DNA of 64,000 bases from DATFDN01 sp963830565 (GTDB lineage: Bacteria; Pseudomonadota; Alphaproteobacteria; Acetobacterales; Acetobacteraceae): the NCBI GenBank assembly GCA_963830565.1, contig CAWHMO010000003.1, positions 1 to 64,000 on the forward strand. Reading direction: 5' to 3'. Position numbers and translations under genes: made by a program. Below are positions 35,614-43,936 of the stretch, one piece after another. The first letter of the stretch is position 1. Every line of letters begins with the position of its first letter. The notes under the pieces are model-generated. The model saw nothing but the letters and a program-made list of their open reading frames with translations. It ran no database searches and had not been told where the DNA came from.

Positions 35614-37694
35614 CACGGAAGCTCCACTACGATCGATCCGTCCGGCAGGATCTCGGCATGCCAACCCGGCCCGATGACGAACGTGCTCTCGTTCTCCTCG
35701 ACGATCGCGGGGCCGCGCAGACGCATTCCAGAGCGCAGGACATAGCGGTCATAGACTGGCGTAGAGACGGCGCCTTCCTGTTCCGGAAAGCGCACCGGAC
35801 GATGCCCTTTCAGCGCGTTGTGGTTCGACACCGCCAGTTCGGCATGTCGCAGCGTGATCGCGCGCTGGGCGCCCGGCATCGGCGCGGTCAGGGATAGTCG
35901 CAATGCGACGATCTCGATCGCGGCGTCAGGGGCCGTGCGAGTGAACAGGGCGCGATAGTGGCCCTCGAACGCCTCGCGCAGGGTCGCTTGGGTCAAGGTC
36001 TTCGGCAGCGCGACCGTGATCTCGAATCCCTGGCCGACGTAACGCATGTCGGCCATCCGGCGCACCGTCAGACGGACCATCTCCGCGCCCGATTGGCTTA
36101 TGACGGCAAACCCGTCCTGGTGAAGGCGCCCAAGGATCTCGGCCAGTGCGTCCCAGTCCACGCGCTCGAGCGGCGCGTTCACCGAGGCGACGCGATCGAC
36201 GCGCGCCGGTGCCATCAGCATGCCGAGCGCGCTGCCCGCGCCGGCGCCCGGCGGACAAACCAGGCGCCGCAGGCCGAGCTTGCGGGCCACCTGCCAGGCA
36301 TGCACAGGCCCCGCGCCGCCGGTCGCTAGCAGCGTGTAATCCCCGAGCGCGCCGCCGCGCTCGGCAATCGCGATCCGCGCGGCGCCGGCCATAGCCTCGT
36401 TGACCACGTCATGCACCCCGGCGGCAGACCGCGCCGGGGTGACGGCGAGGCTCGTCGCCAGGCGCTCCAGGCTGGCGGATGCGGCGGCTTCATCCACGCG
36501 CATCTCGCCGCCCAGGAAGAACCCGGCGTCGAGATAGCCGAGCAGGAGGTCGGAATCTGTCACGGTGGGCGCGGTGCCGCCGCGCCCGTAGCAGGCCGGC
36601 CCCGGCATGGCACCGGCGCTCTCAGGGCCGACCCGCAGCGTGCCCAATTCGCTGCGGCGCGCGATGGAGCCGCCGCCCGCGCCGATCTCGATCAGCTCGA
36701 CGGTCGCGATCTGGATGGGAAGTCCGCTGCCGCGCAGGAACCGCTTCTGCCGCGCCGCCTCGAAGCCCCATGCGACCAGCGGCTCTCCATCATCCACGAG
36801 GGCCAGCTTGGCGGTTGTGCCGCCCATATCGAACGCCAGCACGCGATCCAGCCCGGCGCTGCGCCCGAACCACGCGCCGGCCAGCGCGCCCGCCGCCGGC
36901 CCACTTTCCAGCAGTTGCACAGGCGTGCGCTTTGCCTCCGCCACATGGGTCAGCCCGCCATTCGAGAGCATCAGGAACAGCCGGCCCGGGATGCCGATCC
37001 CGGCGAGCGCGGCTTCCAGCCGGTCCAGATACCTCTCCGCGATCGGCCGCACATAGGCGTTCGCGACGGTGGTGCTCGCGCGTGGATATTCCCGGATCTC
37101 GGGCGCGACCTCGCTGGACAGGGAGAGCGACAGGGCGGGAAAGCGCCGCGCGATCGCCTCCGCCGCCATCCGCTCGTGACACGGGTTGGCATAGGCGTGC
37201 AGGAAGACGATCGCCAGGCTCCGCACGCCCGCGCCGACCAGCGTCTCGGCTTCCCGCAGGACGCCCTCGACATCGAGCGGGATGAGAATGCGACCGTCGT
37301 GCATCAGCCGCTCCATCACATCGCGCCGGCATTGCCGGGCCACGAGTGGGCGCGGCATCTCGGTCGCAAGATCATAGAGCTCGTATTTGCGCTCCCGGCC
37401 GATTTCCAGCACGTCAGCGAAGCCGGACGTGGTCAGCAGCCCGGTGGGCGCGCCTTTCCGCTCGATCAGCGCATTGGTGAACAGGGTCGTCGCATGGACG
37501 ACGCGGCCAATCTCGTCCGCCGCGATGCGACTGTGCGCGAGCAGGTTTCGAATCCCCTCCAGTGCGCCGCGGGACGGATCATCCGGCGTCGTGCTCTCCT
37601 TCCAGATCGAGGCGCGGCCGTCGCGGTGGTCCAGCGCAACCAGATCGGTGAACGTTCCGCCAATGTCGATGCCAAGCGAGATTGGCCCTGCCAT
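35613..37694 (-). CDS. Hydantoinase A/oxoprolinase alpha-type subunit (HyuA)
   Basis: 693 residues from ATG 37694; a frame extension further upstream lacks family character. Acetate/sugar-kinase-like ATPase fold: LGIDIGGTFTDLVALD (phosphate 1), VVHATTLFTNALIERKGAPT, LSSEVAPEIREYPRASTTVA, the second ATPase box LAFDMGGTTAKLALVDDG, IGAGGGSIA and VGPESAGAMPGPACYGRGG. The C-terminal part (YVGQGFEITVALP) is also typical. It supplies the ATP-dependent half of the amide-ring opening reaction with HyuB. Both genes form a two-gene operon in the ureido/nitrogen catabolism block. Confidence 0.9.
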   Translation of the reverse strand: MAGPISLGIDIGGTFTDLVALDHRDGRASIWKESTTPDDPSRGALEGIRNLLAHSRIAADEIGRVVHATTLFTNALIERKGAPTGLLTTSGFADVLEIGRERKYELYDLATEMPRPLVARQCRRDVMERLMHDGRILIPLDVEGVLREAETLVGAGVRSLAIVFLHAYANPCHERMAAEAIARRFPALSLSLSSEVAPEIREYPRASTTVANAYVRPIAERYLDRLEAALAGIGIPGRLFLMLSNGGLTHVAEAKRTPVQLLESGPAAGALAGAWFGRSAGLDRVLAFDMGGTTAKLALVDDGEPLVAWGFEAARQKRFLRGSGLPIQIATVELIEIGAGGGSIARRSELGTLRVGPESAGAMPGPACYGRGGTAPTVTDSDLLLGYLDAGFFLGGEMRVDEAAASASLERLATSLAVTPARSAAGVHDVVNEAMAGAARIAIAERGGALGDYTLLATGGAGPVHAWQVARKLGLRRLVCPPGAGAGSALGMLMAPARVDRVASVNAPLERVDWDALAEILGRLHQDGFAVISQSGAEMVRLTVRRMADMRYVGQGFEITVALPKTLTQATLREAFEGHYRALFTRTAPDAAIEIVALRLSLTAPMPGAQRAITLRHAELAVSNHNALKGHRPVRFPEQEGAVSTPVYDRYVLRSGMRLRGPAIVEENESTFVIGPGWHAEILPDGSIVVELP

Positions 37695-37836
37695 GCTGCC
37701 CTCCGCCTTGCCGCCGCTCAGCTTGTGGAATAACACGCAATTGGGCAACCTAACCTGAGCGGGACGATCAGGGAGGTCTCGCCATGCTTCAGGTCTCGCG
37801 CCGCCCGGAATCGCCATAGAGGTGGCGAGCCTACTG

Positions 37837-38805
37837 TCAGTAGCCGGCGGCGCGATCCACTGCTTCCTTCAGCGGTTGTCCGTCGAGGAAGCGCCTCAGG
37901 TTCTCCACGAACAGCCGCGCTACGATCTCATCCCGCCGCGGATGCAACCCTCCGATATGGGGAAGCACGATGATTCCGTCGGTCGCCCAGAATGGGTGTT
38001 CTGGCGGCAGCGGCTCCTGCCGGAATACGTCGAGCACCGCTCCGGCAATCTGTTTCGATTGCACGGCGTCGATCAGGTCGGTATCGGCGATCAGTTGGCC
38101 GCGACCGAAATTCAGTAGCCACGCGCCGGGCTTCATCCGGCCAAGACGGCGCGCGTCCATGAAGTTGTCGGTTTCCGCGGTCGCCGGCAGCAGCAGCAGG
38201 ACGAAGTCGGACCGTGCCAGCACCTCCTCGCTCCGCTCGGGAGGCAGCACCTCCGCCAGTTCCGCCACGGGAGCGCCGCTTCGTCTGGTGCCGATCACGT
38301 GCATTCCAAGCGCGGCAGCCAAGCGCGCGACTTCCCGACCGATCGCGCCCAGGCCCAGGATGCCGAGCGTCTTCCCGTTCAACGGCACCGCCACGCGGCG
38401 CGTCCACTGCCGTCGCCTCTGGTCCTCCACGATCGCCGCATAGGGCTTGGTAAGATGGAACAGTGCGCCAAGAATGTTCTCGGGCATTGACTCGCGGTGC
38501 GTGCCACGGGCGCACGTGAGCGTCAGGTGCGGCGGCATGTCCGGCAGCGCCAGCCATCCCTCGACGCCCGCGGTCAGCGCCTGCACCCAGCGCAGCTTCG
38601 GCATGTGCGGCAGCAGGCCGGGCGGGGAGCTCCAGGCGAGCATAGATTCCGTGTTCGCGCGTTGCTCGTGGGAGGGCATGTCCCTGCGCGCCAAGGCCTC
38701 GACTGCTACGCGTTCCGCGAGGCCAACTCTGGCGATCGCGTCGGCATAGGGTGTCGGTGCATCGGTCCAGAGCAGCACGCGGAGCGGCTTTGACATGAAC
38801 GGCAT
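37837..38805 (-). CDS. D-2-hydroxyacid dehydrogenase (glyoxylate/hydroxypyruvate reductase-like)
   Basis: 322 residues. NAD(P)-binding loop LGILGLGAIGREVARLAAAL near residues 145-164, substrate region ALTAGVEGW, LLNFGRGQLI and AGAVLDVFRQEPLPPEHPFW with the catalytic Arg and Glu of the family; the catalytic His falls in LPHIGGLH. Best matches in style are the GhrA-type 2-ketoacid reductases. ATG 38805 is the start, with a second in-frame ATG four codons on. It may share a transcript with hyuAB downstream (142 bp from the hyuA start). Reduces a 2-oxoacid; exact substrate unknown. Confidence 0.85.
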   Translation of the reverse strand: MPFMSKPLRVLLWTDAPTPYADAIARVGLAERVAVEALARRDMPSHEQRANTESMLAWSSPPGLLPHMPKLRWVQALTAGVEGWLALPDMPPHLTLTCARGTHRESMPENILGALFHLTKPYAAIVEDQRRRQWTRRVAVPLNGKTLGILGLGAIGREVARLAAALGMHVIGTRRSGAPVAELAEVLPPERSEEVLARSDFVLLLLPATAETDNFMDARRLGRMKPGAWLLNFGRGQLIADTDLIDAVQSKQIAGAVLDVFRQEPLPPEHPFWATDGIIVLPHIGGLHPRRDEIVARLFVENLRRFLDGQPLKEAVDRAAGY

Positions 38806-38868
38806 CCTGACACTTCGTCGTCAGCGTAGAAAGACCCGAGCGCGAGAGCTGTGCTGCGGGGAAACCGC

Positions 38869-39222
38869 TCACCTCAGGGGGCTGGCGAAGCTGAGCTCAT
38901 GGCCGTCGGGGTCGACGATGTGGAAATACCGCTCGCCCCAGGGCGCGTCGCGCGGGGCGAAAGCAGGGAACAGGCCGGCCGACAAGGCGCGCGCGTGCTG
39001 CCGGTCCACGTCGTCAACATAGAAGATGGCGCGTCCCCACCAGGACCACCTCCGCTCGGCCGGCGCCTCCGTGAGGTTCAAATAGCCGCTGCCGGCATGG
39101 AAGCTGGTGAAGCGTGCCGTCGGTCCGCCGCCCTTGAGCACGAAGCCGAGCGCCTCGTAAAAGCCGACCGCGCGAGCCATGTCATGCGTCGCCAGGGTGA
39201 TCGCGCTCACGCATTCGAGCAT
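38869..39222 (-). CDS. VOC-family (glyoxalase-like) protein
   Basis: 117 residues, one vicinal-oxygen-chelate module pair: ITLATHDMARAVGFYEALGF at the N-terminus, FTSFHAGSGYLNL and GERYFHIVDPDGHELSFASP at the C-terminus. Metal ligands of the fold (a His early, a Glu late in HELSF) are plausible. Such proteins isomerise, cleave or bind small molecules; no specific reaction can be inferred. It lies downstream of upp on the same strand, 88 bp away, and could be the last gene of the URC operon. Confidence 0.8.
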   Translation of the reverse strand: MLECVSAITLATHDMARAVGFYEALGFVLKGGGPTARFTSFHAGSGYLNLTEAPAERRWSWWGRAIFYVDDVDRQHARALSAGLFPAFAPRDAPWGERYFHIVDPDGHELSFASPLR

Positions 39223-39309
39223 TCTTGTCTCCGTCGTGTTCGCCGCGCCGGATCGGGCAATGGTTGCGCCTTACCTTCCCCTGGAACCAGAATTGCTGAT
39301 TTAGCGCCG

Positions 39310-39948
39310 TTATTTCGTACCGTAAAGCCTGTCTCCGGCATCGCCCAGGCCGGGACGGATATAGCTAGCGTCATCGAGTTCACGGTCGATCGCGGCAGTG
39401 AATACCGGCACGTCCGGGTGGGTCTGGCAAAACACCTCGAGCCCCTCGGGAGCGGCGAGCAGGCACAGGAACTGGATTTGTCCGACGCCCACTTCCTTCA
39501 GCCGTGCTACGGCCGCCGCGGCGGAGTGCCCGGTTGCCAGCATTGGGTCGACAACGATCACTTGCCGCTCGGCGATGTCGGCCGGCAGCTTCAGGTAGTA
39601 TTCGATCGGAACCAGCGTCTCCGGGTCGCGGTAGAGGCCGATATGCCCGACCCGCGCCGAGGGCACGAGGTCGAGCAAGCCGTCCAGGATGCCGTTGCCC
39701 GCGCGCAGGATGGGTACGAAGCATAGCTTCTTGCCCGACAGCATCGGTGCCTGCATCGCCTCGAGCGGCGTCTCGATACAGACCGTTTCGAGCGGCAGAT
39801 TGCGCGTCACCTCGTAGCACATCAGCAGGCTGATCTCGCGGGCGAGTTGGCGGAACAGCACGGTGGCTGTTTCCTTCCGGCGCAACAAGGAAAGCTTGTG
39901 CTGCAGCAGCGGATGGTCCAGCACCGTGACGGTAGGATGGTGTTGCAT
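39310..39948 (-). CDS. upp: Uracil phosphoribosyltransferase
   Basis: Makes UMP from uracil and PRPP. 212 residues, the usual length. Motifs: HPLLQHKLSLLRRKETATVL, LCFVPILRAGNGILDGLLDL, HIGLYRDPETLVPIEYYLKL, PRPP loop VVDPMLATGHSAAAAVARLK (His where Gly is common) and the C-terminal uracil-binding YIRPGLGDAGDRLYGTK. It begins 12 bp after URC4 on the same strand, so salvage is coupled to the URC genes: in the known URC pathway uracil is first converted by this enzyme. Confidence 0.95.
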   Translation of the reverse strand: MQHHPTVTVLDHPLLQHKLSLLRRKETATVLFRQLAREISLLMCYEVTRNLPLETVCIETPLEAMQAPMLSGKKLCFVPILRAGNGILDGLLDLVPSARVGHIGLYRDPETLVPIEYYLKLPADIAERQVIVVDPMLATGHSAAAAVARLKEVGVGQIQFLCLLAAPEGLEVFCQTHPDVPVFTAAIDRELDDASYIRPGLGDAGDRLYGTK

Positions 39949-39959
39949 GCTGCTTGCCT

Positions 39960-41204
39960 TCAGAAAACAGTGCCGTCACTGGCTACATTGAGCGGCGGCC
40001 CACCGTCGGGGCGGCGCTCGCGCGCGATCCTTCGGCCTGCCGCCCAAGTCCCGCCTTCCAGCACGCGGGCCAGCGGCATCTGCGCCTCGGACCGACCCAG
40101 CCGGCGGCGCACCAGCGGGGCGATCCGGTCGAGGAGTGCCACCGTGAGCGCGCGCCACTCAATCACCGCCTCATGACCTGCCGGCAGCGGCCGCGATCCC
40201 AGCGCCGGGTCACGCAAGCGCAGAACACCAATATCGAGAAGGAGACCGCCATTGCGGTACTCGGGCAGCCCGGTGAGCGCGTCCAGCCCGCACACCGCGA
40301 CACCAGCGTCCTCCAGCAGCTCCACCAGCGAATAGCTCAGCCATTGCGAGAGTTTGTGGAACGGCACCAGTCCGGCGGCCGGCCCGTCCGAGGCCAGTGC
40401 CGAATGGCGCCAAACATCTCCCAAATTCTCGCCGGCGAGGACGATTCGGCCGGGCCAGCTCGGCGCGAAACCCCAAAGTACCGTTTCCAAGATCGTGCGC
40501 GCTGGCAGGCCGTCCGCACCGGCCTGCATCTGGAGGAAGTCGAACAGACGGCCGACGCGAGGCGAGTCGCCGCCAAACAGGTCCGGCCGACGGCGCAGCG
40601 CGGCGCCGAGGCGGCGCAACAGCGCCGCGCGGCCGGAAAGCCCGGCCAGCGCATTGCCCGGGCGGACCTGGAACGCCGCGCCGAGCGCTTCATCGTCGAT
40701 ACGCTCAAGCCCGTCGGCGTCAGCCCGCAGCTTCTGGTGTGGATCGGCGGAGAACAGGCCGGCGCGAAACGCGTGCAGGCTGGCGACCGCCAAGCCCTCC
40801 GAACGCGCCAGAACCTGTCCGGTCAGAGGCTCGATGTAGCGCCACGCCGGCCCGGCGCCGGCATCGAGCAGCACGCTGACCACCGCGAGGTCGACCCGGA
40901 TGCGCGCGACTTCGTCCACCGGCTCGCGCCGCAATGTGCCCGCGAGCGCTGCCCAGCGATCCAGGCCGCCGCCTGACAGGTGCCGCCAGCGTGCGTGGTA
41001 GGGGATCTCAAGCGTGGGATAGTTACGCCGAATCGTGTCCTCGACATAATCTGCGGCCGCGTCAAGGCGCGTGGTGTCCACCACGAAATGGTCGAGGTCT
41101 CCACGCAGGCCGAGTGCAAACAGCGCCTCGCAGCGCGCGCGCACCGCCTCTGGGGTGCGCAGCCAGGCTACGGCTGCTTGGTCGGGACCGGGCACGGTCG
41201 TCAC
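39960..41204 (-). CDS. URC4-like protein of uracil catabolism (DUF1688)
   Basis: 414 residues from GTG 41204, overlapping the URC1 stop by three bases (GTGA). Carries the DUF1688 pattern: VAWLRTPEAVRARCEALFAL, IPYHARWRHLSGGGLDRWAA, RIRVDLAVVSVLLDAGAG, WRYIEPLTGQVLARSEGLAV, FKVRPG-like (AAFQVRPGNALAGLSGR), LWGFAPSWPGRIVLAGENLG and LVPFHKLSQWLSYSLVELLE. Yeast and bacterial URC4 is required for uracil breakdown by the URC route; its chemistry is poorly defined. Position between URC1 and upp strongly supports the name. Confidence 0.9.
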   Translation of the reverse strand: MTTVPGPDQAAVAWLRTPEAVRARCEALFALGLRGDLDHFVVDTTRLDAAADYVEDTIRRNYPTLEIPYHARWRHLSGGGLDRWAALAGTLRREPVDEVARIRVDLAVVSVLLDAGAGPAWRYIEPLTGQVLARSEGLAVASLHAFRAGLFSADPHQKLRADADGLERIDDEALGAAFQVRPGNALAGLSGRAALLRRLGAALRRRPDLFGGDSPRVGRLFDFLQMQAGADGLPARTILETVLWGFAPSWPGRIVLAGENLGDVWRHSALASDGPAAGLVPFHKLSQWLSYSLVELLEDAGVAVCGLDALTGLPEYRNGGLLLDIGVLRLRDPALGSRPLPAGHEAVIEWRALTVALLDRIAPLVRRRLGRSEAQMPLARVLEGGTWAAGRRIARERRPDGGPPLNVASDGTVF

Positions 41205-42475
41205 TGTCGCAGACCGCGCCCCTTGGCCTGCTTCAGCTCCCCAATTTCCGGCACTGAATTGGCATAGTATCCTGCCGCCTTCTTCGCATCCATCTCGACC
41301 TGCGCATCGGCTGGAATCAGCTCGTCCGGCAGCGACACGCGCTCGACGACTGCGATACCGCTGTCCACGATCGGCTGGAACTTCATGTGACTCATCGAGA
41401 CGAGGCGATCGATGCGCGCGATGCCGAGCCAGTGGAGCACGTCCGGCATCAGCTCCTGGAACCGCATGTCCTGCACGCCGGCGATGCATTCAGTGCGACG
41501 AAAATACGCCTCCGCCCGGTCGCCGCCCTCCTGTCGCTTGCGCGCGTTATAGACAAGAAACTTCGTGACCTCTCCCAGCGCGCGCCCTTCCTTGCGATTA
41601 TATACCACGACGCCTACGCCGCCTTCTTGCGCCGTGGCAATGCAGACCTCGGCGCCGTGCGCGAGGTAGGGACGGCACGTGCAGATGTCGGAGCCGAACA
41701 CGTCCGAGCCGTTGCACTCGTCATGCACGCGGCAGGCGATCCGCGTCTCCGGCCGCCCAAGCCGCGAGGAATCACCGAAAAGGTAAACCGTGGTCCCGCC
41801 GATCGGGGGCAGAAAGAGCTTCAGATCCGAGCGCGTGACCAGCTCGGGGAACATGCCGCCGGTCTGCTCGAACAGGACACGTCGCAGCTCTGTCTCGCCA
41901 ATTCTGAAACGCTCGGCAATGCCGGGCAGCCACCACACCGGCTCGATGGCGATCTTTGTAACCCGCACGTCGCCACCAGCGGAGATCACGGTCCCGTCGG
42001 CCCGCAATCTGCCCGCCCGCATCGCCTGGAGCAGTTCGGGCATGTTGATATGGGCGCGCGTGACCGCGATGGAGGGGCGGATATCCTCGCCGGCAGCAAG
42101 TCGGTCCGCGAACAGCTCCGTGATCATGTGTCCCCACGGATCGAGCGAGACGATTTTCGTCGGGTCGCCCCATTGTGGAAACGGGCCGATCGGCTCGGCG
42201 GGGCGGGTATCAGTGAAATCGGGCCGATGCTCGGCCTTAAGCTGGCCCGCGGCAATCGCGAGCGCGCGGTAAAGCGAATATGCGCCGGAATGCGCGCCTA
42301 TCGCGTTCCGGCGTGCCGGGTCTTGCACGCCAGCGATCACCGGCTTGCGGCGCTGCGGGTCGGCGGCACCCCATTGGGGATCGAGGGCACTGGGCGCGCG
42401 CGGGTGCGAGGTAAGGACGATCGAGCGGGGCGCGAGCTTCCGGCCGGCAGGAGGTGTCGTGGTGCTTCCGCTCAT
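41201..42475 (-). CDS. URC1-like GTP-cyclohydrolase-II-type protein of uracil catabolism
   Basis: 424 residues. The C-terminal half is RibA-like: RVHDECNGSDVFGSDICTCR gives the zinc motif C-x10-C-x-C, followed by QEGGVGVVVYNRKEGRALGE. An N-terminal extension of about 180 residues (RSIVLTSHPRAPSALDPQWG, GAHSGAYSLYRALAIAAGQL) distinguishes URC1 from true GTP cyclohydrolase II. URC1 is thought to open the pyrimidine ring of a uracil-derived nucleotide or nucleoside. GGAGG lies 7 bp before ATG 42475. First gene of the operon with URC4 and upp. Confidence 0.92.
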   Translation of the reverse strand: MSGSTTTPPAGRKLAPRSIVLTSHPRAPSALDPQWGAADPQRRKPVIAGVQDPARRNAIGAHSGAYSLYRALAIAAGQLKAEHRPDFTDTRPAEPIGPFPQWGDPTKIVSLDPWGHMITELFADRLAAGEDIRPSIAVTRAHINMPELLQAMRAGRLRADGTVISAGGDVRVTKIAIEPVWWLPGIAERFRIGETELRRVLFEQTGGMFPELVTRSDLKLFLPPIGGTTVYLFGDSSRLGRPETRIACRVHDECNGSDVFGSDICTCRPYLAHGAEVCIATAQEGGVGVVVYNRKEGRALGEVTKFLVYNARKRQEGGDRAEAYFRRTECIAGVQDMRFQELMPDVLHWLGIARIDRLVSMSHMKFQPIVDSGIAVVERVSLPDELIPADAQVEMDAKKAAGYYANSVPEIGELKQAKGRGLRQ

Positions 42476-42922
42476 GCCGCCTCCGGGGTTTCAAGTTTTG
42501 TAGCATACTTGTCCGTCTAATTAGTAAACGGTAGGCGCTCGGTGTCCGTCTCGAAATGGATGCGCAACGGACGGCGCGGGGGTTGGATGGCCGCGGGCCG
42601 CCGGGACCAGGCCCTCGCTCCAGACTTCCGCGTCAGCTTCGCGGGCCTCATCGGCCGCCGTGGCGGCGTGGCCGGTGTTGCAGTCGCGGCATCCAACCGG
42701 TTGATCGGGTCGCGAAGTCCCCTCTCTTTTGTTCCGCTTGATCACGGCGGATCAGGAGAACTTCGCACTGCCCGGCTACCCGCAACAACACCCTCTATTG
42801 ACCCACAGTTGATGCAGGGGGCAGAACCGACCGACGCTGCTAGAGGCTGGTCCTCATCTTTCCAAAATGTCTCAACGGCCTGCGACGCGTCCCGAAGTCC
42901 AACAACAAGCAGGGGAATGACC
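42476..42922. promoter_or_regulatory. Divergent control region between the URC operon and the TRAP genes
   Basis: About 450 bp without a convincing gene. Near the URC1 side it is AT-richer (TTTTGTAGCATACTTG, then CTAATTAG, an 8-bp palindrome at 42517-42524), a plausible operator/promoter. The other side ends in AGGGG seven bases before ATG 42923. No regulator gene is encoded here. Confidence 0.35.
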
Positions 42923-43936
42923 ATGGGTCCGCTGATGACTCGCAAGCAGTTCCTGACCGGCGCCGCGGCCACGGCAGGCGCCCTGGCGACCCGTCCCGCC
43001 GTCGCCGCGCGCCGCTACGTGATCCGCTTCGGGCTCGACCTCTCCGGCGATCATCCGACGACCGCCAACGCCATGGACGCGGCGCGTAAGATCAAGGCGG
43101 CGACCAACGGCGAGGTGGACGTCCAGGTCTTCCCGAATAGCCAGCTCGGCGACGACACCCACATGCTGTCCAACCTGCGCTCTGGCGCGATGCAGATGAT
43201 GGCGATCGGCGACAACATCCTGGGGACCCTGGTGCCGAGCGCCGCCATCGACAATGTCGGCTTCGCCTTCAAGTCCGTCGAGACGGCCTGGAACGCCTTG
43301 GATGGCGGCGTCGGCGACATCGTCCGCGCCAATGTCGCGAAGGCCGGCCTCGTGCCGATGCGCCGCATCTGGGACGAGGGCTTCCGTCAGATCACCTCCA
43401 GCACGAAGCAGATCAACACCCCCGCGGATCTGCACGGCTTCAAGATACGCGTCCCGCCCAGCCCGATCTCGCTCTCGCTATTCGAGAGCCTCGGCGCCGG
43501 ACCGGTAACCATCAATGTCTCGGAGCTCTACACCGCGCTGCAGACGCATGTCGTCGATGGCCAGGAGAACCCGCTCGGCAACATAGAGACGCAGAAATTC
43601 TATCAGGTGCAGAAATATGTCTCGCTCACCAACCACATGTGGGTCGGCTACTGGCTGCTGGTGAACGGCACATTTTGGAAGAGCCTGCCGGAGCAGCACC
43701 GCAAGGTCGTCGAGGATACGTTCAACGACCAGGCGCTGCAGCAGCGCACGGCGAACCAGAAACTGGACGGCACGCTCGAGGAAACGCTCAAGCAGCAGGG
43801 CATGGTCTTCACGACGCCGGACCGGGCCGCGTTCCAGGACGCGCTAGTGAAATCCGGCTTCTACAAGACCTGGCAGGCGAAATTCGGCCCGACGCTGTGG
43901 TCGGCGCTTGAGAAATATACCGGGCCCCTCGCTTGA
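42923..43936 (+). CDS. TRAP transporter solute-binding receptor (DctP family)
   Basis: 337 residues. Starts at ATG 42923, chosen over the ATG six bases upstream because AGGGG then has normal spacing. TRKQFLTGAAATAGALATRP is a Tat-like leader ending near AVAARR, so periplasmic. Then YVIRFGLDLSGDHPTTANAM, VDVQVFPNSQLGDDTHMLSN, LHGFKIRVPPSPISLSLFES and the DctP signature ALQTHVVDGQENPLGNIETQ. It delivers a carboxylate-type ligand to the DctQM permease whose TTG overlaps its stop. Ligand unknown; the neighbours suggest a ureido or pyrimidine-derived acid. Confidence 0.9.
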   Translation: MGPLMTRKQFLTGAAATAGALATRPAVAARRYVIRFGLDLSGDHPTTANAMDAARKIKAATNGEVDVQVFPNSQLGDDTHMLSNLRSGAMQMMAIGDNILGTLVPSAAIDNVGFAFKSVETAWNALDGGVGDIVRANVAKAGLVPMRRIWDEGFRQITSSTKQINTPADLHGFKIRVPPSPISLSLFESLGAGPVTINVSELYTALQTHVVDGQENPLGNIETQKFYQVQKYVSLTNHMWVGYWLLVNGTFWKSLPEQHRKVVEDTFNDQALQQRTANQKLDGTLEETLKQQGMVFTTPDRAAFQDALVKSGFYKTWQAKFGPTLWSALEKYTGPLA

